This document shows, in pieces, positions 1 to 12,924 of a DNA stretch of 60,000 nucleotides. The stretch lies in contig NC_087078.1 of assembly GCF_026151205.1 (NCBI RefSeq), positions 16,635,118 to 16,695,117 of the forward strand. Reading direction: 5' to 3'. The translations under genes were made by a program, and so were the position numbers. Source of the DNA: Bolinopsis microptera. Its lineage: Eukaryota > Ctenophora > Tentaculata > Lobata > Bolinopsidae. Below the pieces are notes generated by a model, which did not search any database, had not been told where the DNA came from, and saw only the letters and a list, made by a program, of their open reading frames with translations. Positions within the stretch are counted from its first letter, which is position 1. Every line of letters starts with the position of its first letter.

Positions 1-2245
1 ACCCCCGTATGCGATTTATGTTCCGGGGTAGGTGGCCCATGTTTTAGTATAAAAATGGGTACTGCCTATCCCAAACCATCATAAAAACCAAGTTTCGACC
101 TCTCAAACCACTCAGGCCACTCCCAGGGACCACGCCCATCCCAAAATAGCTGAAATCCAGGTCAAATCCCATACAAATCCAGACTGAGAATCTTTACCCC
201 CGTATGCGATTTATGTTCCGGGGTAGGTGGCCCATGTTTTAGTATAAAAATGGGTACTGCCTATCCCAAACCATCATAAAAATCAAGTTTCGACCTCCCA
301 ACCCACTCAGGCCACTCCCAGGGGCCACGCCCATCCCAAAATAGCTGAAATCCTGGTAAAATCAAGATTGAAAATCTTTACCCCCGTATGCGATTTATGT
401 TCCGGGGTAGGTGGCCCATGTTTTAGTATAAAAATGGGTACTGCCTATCCCAAACCATCATAAAAATCAAGTTTCGACCTCCCAACCCACTCAGGCCACT
501 CCCAGGGGCCACGCCCATCCCAAAATAGCTGAAATCCAGGTCAAATCCCATACAAATCCAGACTGAGAATCTTTACCCCCGTATGCGATTTATGTTCCGG
601 GGTAGGTGGCCCATGTTTTAGTATAAAAATGGGTACTGCCTATCCCAAACCATCATAAAAACCAAGTTTCGACCTCTCAAACCACTCAGGCCACTCCCAG
701 GGGCCACGCCCATCCCAAAATAGCTGAAATCCAGGTCAAATCCCATACAAATCCAGACTGAGAATCTTTACCCCCGTATGCGATTTATGTTCCGGGGTAG
801 GTGGCCCATGTTTTAGTATAAAAATGGGTACTGCCTATCCCAAACCATCATAAAAACCAAGTTTCGACCTCTCAAACCACTCAGGCCACTCCCAGGGGCC
901 ACGCCCATCCCAAAATAGCTGAAATCCTGGTAAAATCAAGATTGAAAATCTTTACCCCCGTATGCGATTTATGTTCCGGGGTAGGTGGCCCATGTTTTAG
1001 TATAAAAATGGGTACTGCCTATCCCAAACCATCATAAAAATCAAGTTTCGACCTCTCAACCCACTCAGGCCACTCCCAGGGGCCACGCCCATCCCAAAAT
1101 AGCTGAAATCCAGGTAAAATCAAGATCTGAAGAATCTTTACCCCCGTATGCGATTTATGTTCCGGGGTAGGTGGCCCATGTTTTAGTATAAAAATGGGTA
1201 CTGCCTATCCCAAACCATCATAAAAACCAAGTTTCGACCTCTCAAACCACTCAGGCCACTCCCAGGGGCCACGCCCATCCCAAAATAGCTGAAATCCAGG
1301 TCAAATCCCATACAAATCCAGACTGAGAATCTTTACCCCCGTATGCGATTTATGTTCCGGGGTAGGTGGCCCATGTTTTAGTATAAAAATGGGTACTGCC
1401 TATCCCAAACCATCATAAAAATCAAGTTTCGACCTCCCAACCCACTCAGGCCACTCCCAGGGGCCACGCCCATCCCAAAATAGCTGAAATCCTGGTAAAA
1501 TCAAGATTGAAAATCTTTACCCCCGTATGCGATTTATGTTCCGGGGTAGGTGGCCCATGTTTTAGTATAAAAATGGGTACTGCCTATCCCAAACCATCAT
1601 AAAAACCAAGTTTCGACCTCTCAAACCACTCAGGCCACTCCCAGGGGCCACGCCCATCCCAAAATAGCTGAAATCCAGGTCAAATCCCATACAAATCCAG
1701 ACTGAGAATCTTTACCCCCGTATGCGATTTATGTTCCGGGGTAGGTGGCCCATGTTTTAGTATAAAAATGGGTACTGCCTATCCCAAACCATCATAAAAA
1801 CCAAGTTTCGACCTCTCAAACCACTCAGGCCACTCCCAGGGGCCACGCCCATCCCAAAATAGCTGAAATCCTGGTAAAATCAAGATTGAAAATCTTTACC
1901 CCCGTATGCGATTTATGTTCCGGGGTAGGTGGCCCATGTTTTAGTATAAAAATGGGTACTGCCTATCCCAAACCATCATAAAAACCAAGTTTCGACCTCT
2001 CAAACCACTCAGGCCACTCCCAGGGGCCACGCCCATCCCAAAATAGCTGAAATCCAGGTCAAATCCCATACAAATCCAGACTGAGAATCTTTACCCCCGT
2101 ATGCGATTTATGTTCCGGGGTAGGTGGCCCATGTTTTAGTATAAAAATGGGTACTGCCTATCCCAAACCATCATAAAAATCAAGTTTCGACCTCCCAACC
2201 CACTCAGGCCACTCTCAGGGGCCACGCCTAACCCAGAAAAGCTAC
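1..2245 (+). repeat. Satellite array, forward orientation (~12 monomers)
   Basis: About twelve head-to-tail copies of a 185-195 bp monomer. Each copy carries the blocks CCCCGTATGCGATTTATG, GTAGGTGGCCCATGTTTTAG and CACTCAGGCCACTCCCAGG. Two length variants alternate. They differ in the linker after AGCTGAAATCC: a long one containing CCATACAAATCCAGACTG and a short one containing GTAAAATCAAGATTG. The last monomer breaks off near 2220-2245. No long ORF survives, so this is non-coding satellite DNA. The array begins before the window. Confidence 0.97.
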
Positions 2246-2889
2246 AGGGGTTGGGGCAAAACTAACGTTACATATGTTGGGTCTTACACCACCACCGTGT
2301 TTCATATTATGCTATGGACCTGTAACTTTGCAGATGGCATGCTGTAACTACTCATTCGAGGATTCCGTCGCCAATGTTTGAAAATTTGAATATTTAGACT
2401 ACGGCCTACGTCCATATAATATTAAATCACCTATATTGTTCTTTCCAGACATACTAGACGCCCATTTATTTCAGATTACTGTAGATATTTAATTGTTGCA
2501 TCTGATCTGAAAAATTGAGGTCAATCGGAGTTGAAATGACGCATTGAATGTATCTCGTTAACAAAATTGATTGGGTGATTATGTGATAGGACACCTTGAT
2601 TGGGTTCCCTTGCAATTTAACGGGGCCATCTAATCACCTGAACAGGTAATCCAATCACCTGATCACACGTAATGAATAAACTCGTTATGCCTCGTATCTC
2701 GGACATCTGAGAAGCTACAACTCTCATTTTTTCAGATCGAACGTAATTTGAATGGCAAAATACAATCCTATAAAATTTGGCTCGATCTGATTATCAAAAC
2801 TATTTAAAAAATGCGATAATGAACCTTCATTCGAAAAAATGAACATGAATATTCTTTAATTTAACATATTCCTCGAATGAGTGGTGATA
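2246..2889. other. Unique spacer between the opposed satellite arrays
   Basis: About 640 bp of AT-rich sequence with no resemblance to the satellite and no ORF worth calling. A 15-16 bp imperfect inverted repeat lies near its ends: ACTACTCATTCGAGGA at about 2347-2362, and the complementary TCCTCGAATGAGTGGT at about 2869-2885. Short motifs around CAATCACCTG recur between 2570 and 2670. It could be an inserted inverted-repeat element or the original DNA around which the satellite inverted; the sequence does not decide. Confidence 0.6.
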
Positions 2890-5800
2890 GTAAGTCATAC
2901 CAAAAAGAATACCCCGGAACTTAAATCCCCTACAGGTGTAAAGATTCTCATTCTTGATTTGACCTGAATTTCAGCTATTTTGGGATAGGCGTAGCCTCTG
3001 GGAGTGGCCTGAGTGAGTTGAGAGGTCGAAAATTGGTTTTTATGATGGTTTGGGATAGGTAGTACCCATTTTAATACTAAAACATGGGCCACCTACCCCG
3101 GAACATAAATCGCATACGGGGGTAAAGATTCTCAGTCTGGATTTTAGCTGGATTTCAGCAATTTTGGGATGGGCGTGGCCCCTGGGAGCGGCCTGAGTGG
3201 GTTGAGAGGTCGAAACTTGGTTTTTATGATGGTTTGGGATAGGCAGTACCCATTTTTATACTAAAACATGGGCCACCTACCCCGGAACATAAATCGCATA
3301 CGGGGGTAAAGATTCTCAGTCTGGATTTTAGCTGGATTTCAGCAATTTTGGGATGGGCGTGGCCCCTGGGAGCGGCCTGAGTGGGTTGAGAGGTCGAAAC
3401 TTGGTTTTTATGATGGTTTGGGATAGGCAGTACCCATTTTTATACTGAAACATGGGCCACCTACCCCGGAACATAAATCGCATACGGGGGTAAAGATTCT
3501 CAGTCTGGATTTTAGCTGGATTTCAGCAATTTTGGGATGGGCGTGGCCCCTGGGAGCGGCCTGAGTGGGTTGAGAGGTCGAAACTTGGTTTTTATGATGG
3601 TTTGGGATAGGCAGTACCCATTTTTATACTAAAACATGGGCCACCTACCCCGGAACATAAATCGCATACGGGGGTAAAGATTCTCAGTCTGATTTGTATG
3701 GATTAGCTGGATTTCAGCTATTTTGGGATGGGCGTGGCCCCTGGGAGTGGCCTGAGTGGTTTGAGAGGTCGAAACTTGGTTTTTATGATGGTTTGGGATA
3801 GGCAGTACCCATTTTTATACTAAAACATGGGCCACCTACCCCGGAACATAAATCGCATACGGGGGTAAAGATTCTCAGTCTGAATTTGTATGGGATTTCA
3901 GCTGATTTCAGCTATTTTGGGATGGGCGTGGCTCCTGGGAGTGGCCTGAGTGGTTTGAGAGGTCGAAACTTGGTTTTTATGATGGTTTGGGATAGGTAGT
4001 ACCCATTTTTATACTAAAACATGGGCCACCTACCCCGGAACATAAATCGCATACGGGGGTAAAGATTCTCAGTCTGAATTTGTATGGGATTTGAGCTGGA
4101 TTTCAGCTATTTTGGGATGGGCGTGGCTCCTGGGAGTGGCCTGAGTGGTTTGAGAGGTCGAAACTTGGTTTTTATGATGGTTTGGGATAGGCAGTACCCA
4201 TTTTTATACTAAAACATGGGCCACCTACCCCGGAACATAAATCGCATACGGGGGTAAAGATTCTCAGTCTGGATTTTAGCTGGATTTCAGCTAATTTTGG
4301 GATGGGCGTGGCCCCTGGGAGTGGCCTGAGTGGGTTGAGAGGTCGAAACTTGGTTTTTATGATGGTTTGGGATAGGTAGTACCCATTTTTATACTAAAAC
4401 ATGGGCCACCTACCCCGGAACATAAATCGCATACGGGGGTAAAGATTCTCAGTCTGGATTTTAGCTGGATTTCAGCTATTTTGGGATGGGCGTGGCCCCT
4501 GGGAGTGGCCTGAGTGGGTTGAGAGGTCGAAACTTGGTTTTTATGATGGTTTGGGATAGGCAGTACCCATTTTTATACTAAAACATGGGCCACCTACCCC
4601 GGAACATAAATCGCATACGGGGGTAAAGATTCTCAGTCTGAATTTGTATGGGATTTGACCTGGATTTCAGCTATTTTGGGATGGGCGTGGCCCCTGGGAG
4701 TGGCCGTGAGTGGTTTGAGAGGTCGAAACTTGGTTTTTATGATGGTTTGGGATAGGCAGTACCCATTTTTATACTGAAACATGGGCCACCTACCCCGGAA
4801 CATAAATCGCATACGGGGGTAAAGATTCTCAGTCTGGATTTTAGCTGGATTTCAGCAATTTTGGGATGGGCGTGGCCCCTGGGAGCGGCCTGAGTGGGTT
4901 GAGAGGTCGAAACTTGGTTTTTATGATGGTTTGGGATAGGCAGTACCCATTTTTATACTAAAACATGGGCCACCTACCCCGGAACATAAATCGCATACGG
5001 GGGTAAAGATTCTCAGTCTGAATTTGTATGGGATTTGAGCTGGATTTCAGCTATTTTGGGATGGGCGTGGCTCCTGGGAGTGGCCTGAGTGGTTTGAGAG
5101 GTCGAAACTTGGTTTTTTTGATGGTTTGGGATAGGCAGTACCCATTTTTATACTAAAACATGGGCCACCTACCCCGGAACATAAATCGCATACGGGGGTA
5201 AAGATTCTCAGTCTAAATTTGTATGGGATTTCAGCTAGATTTCAGCTATTTTGGGATGGGCGTGGCTCCTGGGAGTGGCCTGAGTGGTTTGAGAGGTCGA
5301 AACTTAGTTTTTATGATGGTTTGGGATAGGTAGTACCCATTTTTATACTAAAACATGGGCCACCTACCCCGGAACATAAATCGCATACGGGGGTAAAGAT
5401 TCTCAGTCTGAATTTGTATGGGATTTGAGCTGGATTTCAGCTATTTTGGGATGGGCGTGGCTCCTGGGAGTGGCCTGAGTGGTTTGAGAGGTCGAAACTT
5501 GGTTTTTATGATGGTTTGGGATAGGTAGTACCCATTTTTATACTAGAACATGGGCCACCTACCCCGGAACATAAATTGCATACGGGGGTAAAGATTCTCA
5601 GTCTGGATTTTAGCTGGATTTCAGTAATTTTGGGATGGGCGTGGCTCCTTGGAGTGGCCTGAGTGGGTTGAGAGGTCGAAACTTGGTTTTCATGATGGTT
5701 TGGGATAGGTAGTACCCATTTTTATACTAAAACATGGGCCACCTACCCCGGAACATAAATCGCATACGGGGGTAAAGATTCTCAGTCTGGATTTTAGCTG

Positions 5801-8800
5801 GATTTCAGCAATTTTGGGATGGGCGTGGCCCCTGGGAGCGGCCTGAGTGGGTTGAGAGGTCGAAACTTGGTTTTTATGATGGTTTGGGATAGGCAGTACC
5901 CATTTTTATACTGAAACATGGGCCACCTACCCCGGAACATAAATCGCATACGGGGGTAAAGATTCTCAGTCTGAATTTGTATGGGATTTGACCATGATTT
6001 CAGCTATTTTGTGATGGGCGTGGCCCCTGGGAGTGGCGTGAGTGGTTTGAGAGGTCGAAACTTGGTTTTTATGATGGTTTGGGATAGGCAGTACCGATTT
6101 TTATACTGAAACATGGGCCACCTACCCCGGAACATAAATCGCATACGGGGGTAAAGATTCTCAGTCTGGATTTTAGCTGGATTTCAGGAATTTTGGGATG
6201 GGCGTGGCCCCTGGGAGCGGCCTGAGTGGGTTGAGAGGTCGAAACTTGGTTTTTATGATGGTTTGGGATAGGCAGTACCCATTTTTATACTAAAACATGG
6301 GCCACCTACCCCGGAACATAAATCGCATACGGGGGTAAAGATTCTCAGTCTGAATTTGTATGGGATTTGAGCTGGATTTCAGCTATTTTGGGATGGGCGT
6401 GGCTCCTGGGAGTGGCCTGAGTGGTTTGAGAGGTCGAAACTTGGTTTTTATGATGGTTTGGGATAGGCAGTACCCATTTTTATACTAAAACATGGGCCAC
6501 CTACCCCGGAACATAAATCGCATACGGGGGTAAAGATTCTCAGTCTGAATTTGTATGGGATTTCAGCTGGATTTCAGCTATTTTGGGATGGGCGTGGCTC
6601 CTGGGAGTGGCCTGAGTGGTTTGAGAGGTCGAAACTTGGTTTTTATGATGGTTTGGGATAGGTAGTACCCATTTTTATACTAAAACATGGGCCACCTACC
6701 CCGGAACATAAATCGCATACGGGGGTAAAGATTCTCAGTCTGAATTTGTATGGGATTTGAGCTGGATTTCAGCTATTTTGGGATGGGCGTGGCTCCTGGG
6801 AGTGGCCTGAGTGGTTTGAGAGGTCGAAACTTGGTTTTTATGATGGTTTGGGATAGGTAGTACCCATTTTTATACTAAAACATGGGCCACCTACCCCGGA
6901 ACATAAATCGCATACGGGGGTAAAGATTCTCAGTCTGAATTTGTATGGGATTTGAGCTGGATTTCAGCTATTTTGGGATGGGCGTGGCTCCTGGGAGTGG
7001 CCTGAGTGGTTTGAGAGGTCGAAACTTGGTTTTTATGATGGTTTGGGATAGGCAGTACCCATTTTTATACTAAAACATGGGCCACCTACCCCGGAACATA
7101 AATCGCATACGGGGGTAAAGATTCTCAGTCTGAATTTGTATGGGATTTCAGCTAGATTTCAGCTATTTTGGGATGGGCGTGGCTCCTGGGAGTGGCCTGA
7201 GTGGTTTGAGAGGTCGAAACTTGGTTTTTATGATGGTTTGGGATAGGTAGTACCCATTTTTATACTAAAACATGGGCCACCTACCCCGGAACATAAATCG
7301 CATACGGGGGTAAAGATTCTCAGTCTGAATTTGTATGGATTTGAGCTGGATTTCAGCTATTTTGGGATGGGCGTGGCTCCTGGGAGTGGCCTGAGTGGTT
7401 TGAGAGGTCGAAACTTGGTTTTTATGATGGTTTGGGATAGGTAGTACCCATTTTTATACTAGAACATGGGCCACCTACCCCGGAACATAAATCGCATACG
7501 GGGGTAAAGATTCTCAGTCTGAATTTGTATGGGATTTGAGCTGGATTTCAGCTATTTTGGGATGGGCGTGGCTCCTGGGAGTGGCCTGAGTGGTTTGAGA
7601 GGTCGAAACTTGGTTTTTATGATGGTTTGGGATAGGCAGTACCCATTTTTATACTAAAACATGGGCCACCTACCCCGGAACATAAATCGCATACGGGGGT
7701 AAAGATTCTCAGTCTAATTTGTATGGGATTTCAGCTAGATTTCAGCTATTTTGGGATGGGCGTGGCTCCTGGGAGTGGCCTGAGTGGTTTGAGAGGTCGA
7801 AACTTAGTTTTTATGATGGTTTGGGATAGGTAGTACCCATTTTTATACTAAAACATGGGCCACCTACCCCGGAACATAAATCGCATACGGGGGTAAAGAT
7901 TCTCAGTCTGAATTTGTATGGGATTTGAGCTGGATTTCAGCTATTTTGGGATGGGCGTGGCTCCTGGGAGTGGCCTGAGTGGTTTGAGAGGTCGAAACTT
8001 GGTTTTTATGATGGTTTGGGATAGGTAGTACCCATTTTTATACTAGAACATGGGCCACCTACCCCGGAACATAAATCGCATACGGGGGTAAAGATTATCA
8101 GTCTGGATTTTAGCTGGATTTCAGTAATTTTGGGATGGGCGTGGCTCCTGGGAGTGGCCTGAGTGGGTTGAGAGGTCGAAACTTGGTTTTTCATGATGGT
8201 TTGGGATAGGTAGTACCCATTTTTATACTAAAACATGGGCCACCTACCCCGGAACATAAATCGCATACGGGGGTAAAGATTCTCAGTCTGGATTTTAGCT
8301 GGATTTCAGCAATTTTGGGATGGGCGTGGCCCCTGGGAGCGGCCTGAGTGGGTTGAGAGGTCGAAACTTGGTTTTTATGATGGTTTGGGATAGGCAGTAC
8401 CCATTTTTATACTGAAACATGGGCCACCTACCCCGGAACATAAATCGCATACGGGGGTAAAGATTCTCAGTCTGAATTTGTATGGGATTTGACCATGATT
8501 TCAGCTATTTTGTGATGGGCGTGGCCCCTGGGAGTGGCGTGAGTGGTTTGAGAGGTCGAAACTTGGTTTTTATGATGGTTTGGGATAGGCAGTACCCATT
8601 TTTATACTGAAACATGGGCCACCTACCCCGGAACATAAATCGCATACGGGGGTAAAGATTCTCAGTCTGGATTTTTGTATGGGATTTGACCTGGATTTCA
8701 GCTATTTTGGGATGGGCGTGGCCCCTGGGAGTGGCCTGAGTGGTTTGAGAGGTCGAAACTTGGTTTTTATGATGGTTTGGGATAGGCAGTACCCATTTTT

Positions 8801-9060
8801 ATACTAAAACATGGGCCACCTACCCCGGAACATAAATCGCATACGGGGGTAAAGATTCTCAGTCTGGATTTTTATGTATGGGATTTGACCTGGATTTCAG
8901 CTATTTTGGGTTATGTGTGGCCCCTGGGAGTGGCCTGAGTGGGTTGAGATAACAAAACTTGGTTTTTATGATGGTTTGGGATAGGTACTAGCTATTCAAC
9001 CACTAAAACATCTGTCCACTACCCCGGAACACAAATCACATACAGGGCCGAGTAAAGATT
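2890..9060 (-). repeat. Satellite array, reverse orientation (~33 monomers)
   Basis: The same monomer as 1-2245, read on the other strand, in about 33 copies. The outermost copies (about 2890-3060 and 8870-9060) are the most diverged, as expected at array edges. Diagnostic variants show a higher-order period near 2.5 kb. A TCTAA(A)TTTGTATGG variant linked to CAGCTAGATTTCAG occurs at about 5213 and again at about 7713. A GACCATGATTTCAGC variant with GTGATGGGCGTGG occurs at about 5988 and about 8488. Short ORFs in the array are satellite translation. Confidence 0.97.
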
Positions 9061-9479
9061 TTTGACTTGAATTATAGCTTTTCTGGGGTCGGTGCGGCCC
9101 TTGGATGTGGTTCCAAGTTGGGTTCAAGGTGTTATTTAGTTATTCATATCATAGTGTCTATAATTATACGAGCAGTTTATTTTGACTTTTGAAGGGTTAC
9201 CGTCATAAATTCTACAAATATAATTATTTTAACGTACGTGCGGCGCGCAAATCGCATACAAAATCGCATACACATTTCAGGGAAACGTCTTCTGCATCTT
9301 TTTATACTAGCAAAATTCGTCTTCATTGTTGACACAGTAGCGCAACTCCGCGCGCGTTGGTCGCGCGCGCCTTTCGCTCTATTCAATTCAAACGCGACGA
9401 TATTATTTACATCGACCCTTTCTCTGCTATACTCCTATTTTCCATTATATAAAGTGTTGATTGTGCACTTGTTTTGCAG
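9061..9479. other. Intron upstream of the first visible PHAX exon
   Basis: Sequence between the satellite edge and the acceptor at 9478-9479. It holds a GC-rich CGCG-dense stretch at 9340-9380 and an open frame at 9238-9510. That frame runs across the exon boundary in the wrong phase and has no recognisable domain, so it is not called. No upstream PHAX exon was found here. Confidence 0.5.
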
Positions 9480-11041
9480 AAAAAGCAAAAACTCATCCAC
9501 CGAGTTGTGAATAGAATCGGAAAAGAAAAAGCACTGGAGTTACTTTTCAAGACAGAAGAAATTGAGAATAATGGCGGAGAATCGACTGTACTAGGAGACA
9601 GACGGTAAGTTGTCTAAAATAGTCGGTAACTAAGTTTGCACTCTGCACAGTAGTAGGAGGGGAGACTGTTTCAACATACTGTTCGACCTTACGATACCAT
9701 GTTTTGCTCTGTCGATATCAAATCTGTTATGTTAATTTGAAACAGTTTAAAGCGGCAAAAACGTCTTTCATCTTCATAATCTCGAAAGTTGGCGACATCA
9801 GATTATATATGATCAATAGTAAAATTCTTATATTGGTGATTTGATCGACCAATTGAATGCATCTTTAACAGGAAAGAGCCGGGTGGAGTATTTATGGGCT
9901 TGCTGAAAAAGGATTTGCCGGAGGACGATATCAAGTACATCTTTACTGTCGAGTTCGAGCGGGAAAGTGAATTTCATTTGGGTAAGAGCAAACTCCATTC
10001 TTCAAGTTTTATCACCCACACTTATTTACTGGACTTCTTGTTAAATTGAATACTATTATTTGCTGATGACGTGTTTAACACTGTTAGCTATAATTTTCTC
10101 ATTACAGCTCGCAAGAGACATCAGAGAGCGGAGAAGAAGAAGCGGTACAACAAGAACAAGAAAGAAACAAATCTGTCGAATGCTCTAGAAAGCGCATTAA
10201 ATCTCAGTTCAATGGATGAAGAGGACCCTGTTGTTGACTACATTCCTCCTCCTAACTCTATTCCTCTACCATTCATTCCTAAACCAAAGAAATTCGAACT
10301 GAGTTTTGTAAGGCCAGCTCAAACGAAGGAGCTAGTAGTAGTTGGAGGTAAGAATTTGAGGAATTTCCCATAGATACGAGTTCTTGTCGTTTAGAGGGAA
10401 GATTTGGTTCTGGTTTATATTTCTTGACATACTGTTGCTTAATTGCATACGGGATTTAAAATTGTATCTTATGAGTCATAGTGAGATGACAAGACAAATT
10501 TTCTTAAAAATAATTCGTAATTTCAGAAGAGAAGCCGAAACCCGCTAATATGACATCCAAGATAGCTGCAATGAAGGCTGGGTATTCAGCGTTCGTCAAA
10601 AAAGGAACTTCAACAACTGCTAATGTTTTCAAACCATCTGTTACCTCAAAAATGACTGAAGAGGACAATCTTTTCGACAACCTTCTCAGGGAAACAAAAA
10701 CCAAGCAGAATGTAGTATCAACCAGCGACGATCCTGTTGAAATGTCAGAGGATTCGTCAGTTTTACCGCTCATTATCGGTCCCACAGCCCCCCTCATCCC
10801 CCTCGTCCAGCCTCCTCCACCTCCTGATGACGATACGGAGGCCCCAGAACTACAAAATGGTACACCTCTTGCCTCCTGGGACACTCCTGCTCCTCCATCA
10901 ATAAAACCAGCTACTCAGGATTATTCCGGACTAAAACAGTTGCCAGCTGATCGAACAATGGCTATTATGGAGAAGGAGCGAGGAGAGAGCCTGAGTGAGG
11001 GCGAGTGTTCAGACTCAGAGGATGAAAAAATGGAATCATAG
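9480..11041 (+). CDS. PHAX: PHAX (phosphorylated adaptor for RNA export), C-terminal four exons
   Basis: Four exons join in frame: 9480-9604, 9872-9981, 10108-10347 and 10527-11041, with stop TAG at 11039-11041. All introns are GT-AG. The first two exons and the start of the third encode the PHAX RNA-binding domain. Visible motifs are LIHRVVNRIGKEKALELL, KTEEIENNGG, then RRKEPGGVFMGLLKKDLP and the basic ARKRHQRAEKKKR helix. In other animals PHAX binds capped U snRNA with the cap-binding complex and CRM1/RanGTP and exports it to the cytoplasm. The last exon is acidic, serine- and proline-rich and ends in an SEGECSDSEDEK patch, a likely casein-kinase-2 type region. The N-terminal half (NLS, NES) is not visible. 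It must lie upstream, beyond or within the satellite, which would then sit in an intron. An ATTAAA at 11462-11467 could serve polyadenylation. Confidence 0.9.
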
Positions 11042-11880
11042 CATCTTGCCTATTATTGTCCAAATAAGGGCATTATTACTTCTAAATACCTGATTAGTCA
11101 GTATTGTCTTCTCCGCACAGGCAGTTTTAACAGTGATTTTAGAAACATTTTTTTCAGTATTTTCAAAATTTACCAGCGCTGAATTTTTACCAAAGAGAAC
11201 TTGCTCTGAAATCGTAAGTTTAAAAATACCATGGTTCAATGTCTGTGATTTATTTTGTCTTGTAACTCTGCTTACACTGCTTACTGTTTTAACTTCCAAG
11301 GATGGCTGGTTTGGTACAAAATATTTTGTATCTTGATAATTTATTTTATATTTTAGATGTTTAACATTGATTGATGACATTCACAAATTGGTGTGTATAA
11401 CTGTTCAAACTATGTAGAACCGTAAGCTTTTCTGAACCTTTTTCCATTAAGCTGCTTACGTATTAAATTGGAATTGAAATTGAAATCAAAATTAGAACAA
11501 AGAATCTGAATTCACAGAGCATTAACAGCAATGGTGATGAAATAATTTATTGAAATGAAGTTCTGCATATTATGTAATTAAAGTTAACTTTAATAATACG
11601 CGGCAAACTGCAAAGTATAAGTAACAGCTTTATCTTTGGTTTTACTGGTCGGTCACCGGGTAACTTTGGTAATATTTAATGGAAATAATGATATCGTTCG
11701 AATTGAATTAGAGATGAATGTCACTTTTGGTGAAATATCCTTCTTTAAATTTCCCAAGAATCAACACGACAAACAAGCTCATAAAAATGATTTGACCAGG
11801 TTAAAAATTAAATCAGTTTTTTGATTTTATTAAATACTGAAAATATAGTGTTTTACTTTACAAAACCGAACCTATATCAG
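11042..11880. other. PHAX 3' flank, no further gene seen
   Basis: AT-rich sequence downstream of the PHAX stop, probably 3' UTR and then intergenic. The open frames here lack domain features and overlap on both strands. A C-tract/G-tract boundary at 11880 marks the start of repeat-derived DNA. Confidence 0.4.
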
Positions 11881-11899
11881 GGGGGGGGGCACCAATCTC

Positions 11900-12924
11900 A
11901 TAAATACCTATGTAGATACTTATGGGAGGCCGACGGCCAGGCCCCCTCATTACTAGGGGGCCCAGGGAGATCAGATCATATCACTAATTAGTGACGTATA
12001 ATTAGTGATGTGATCCATCAGTAGGATTTAACTGACCTAGAAATGGGCTAGATACAGGGTAGAGTTCACATGTACATCATAGCAGTTCATTAAGAAGTAA
12101 ACATGATCTTTAAGATTTGACCGCTCGACTCGTATATCACATAAGGGACGGGAGCTCTTGCTAAAGGGGGGTTCTCGTATCTAGGGATGTGAGACGTACG
12201 TGCCAAAGGCATGCAACGGGAGTGAGCCGATCAAGTGTTCTTAGGTATATATACGGGAAGGTGATAGACAATAGTATCGCATTCTATCAACATGCCTACC
12301 TTCTCCAAATTCATCTCTGGTCGGACAGGATGGATACATCTACTCCCGGAAGAAGGACAAGGATTCAGCCCTCAAGTCTGCCCAAAACCAAAAACGCACA
12401 CCCACGAAGCAGACCTCGCAGCTTCTGAGCGAAGAGAAGTCCTAGTGTCCCTAAAACGGAAACATGCAGACCAACCTCTTTCGGCGACGCAGAACCTCAT
12501 CTCCGAAGCCCTGGTAGAGACCTCTCCTGCAGTGAACCAGACTCTTCCCAACATCATGTCCTTGGCCAGAATGATACAACGTTCCAGAGCTGTAGCATCA
12601 GGATCCTCCCAACACCAAGAGGCTACTACCTCAGAGGACTTTACCCTTCCTCCTACTTGTACCTCCACCAGAAGAGATGAACCCTTTGTCCTCTTTGATG
12701 GTTCTACAGATCGGGGAGTCAGAGTCATCGTATTCGCTACGAGCAGGAACATGGAGACTCTATCGGAGCACTCAAACTGGATCGCAGACGGCACTTTCTA
12801 TGTATCACCGAAGATCTTTCTTCAGTCTTACACCATCCACTCAGTTGTAGACAACAAATGTGTTCCTTTGGTTTATATTTTAAATGGTGACAAGAAAGCA
12901 GAGGCAAAAAAAATCTCAACATAA
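11900..12924 (+). pseudogene. FLYWCH/MULE-like transposase gene, broken 5' fragment
   Basis: The start codon at 12292 opens a reading frame of about 210 residues. In the next frame, at about 12332-12370, the DNA encodes DGYIYSRKKDKD, the start of a FLYWCH-type zinc finger. The frame then has to shift into HTHEADLAASERREVLVSLK, so the Cys/His core of the finger is deleted and frameshifted. Downstream the protein reads IADGTFYVSPKIFLQSYTIH, which matches the region before the first catalytic Asp of MULE-type transposases in FLYWCH-containing proteins. It ends abruptly at about 12910, where another repeat (12925-13200) begins. The block AGATCAGATCAT at about 11968, followed by TCACT, recurs at about 31960 upstream of the second FLYWCH fragment, so this leader belongs to the same mobile family. 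It is non-functional as it stands. Confidence 0.7.

Noticed and set aside
1-9060. CRISPR-like direct repeats
   Set aside because: The whole 185-195 bp unit is repeated with no unique spacers, and the context is an animal genome.
9238-9510. A 90-residue ORF upstream of PHAX
   Set aside because: It crosses a clean splice acceptor in a frame different from PHAX and has no domain.
11036-11380. A 114-residue minus-strand ORF after PHAX
   Set aside because: It overlaps another frame on the opposite strand in AT-rich 3' flank and shows no domain.
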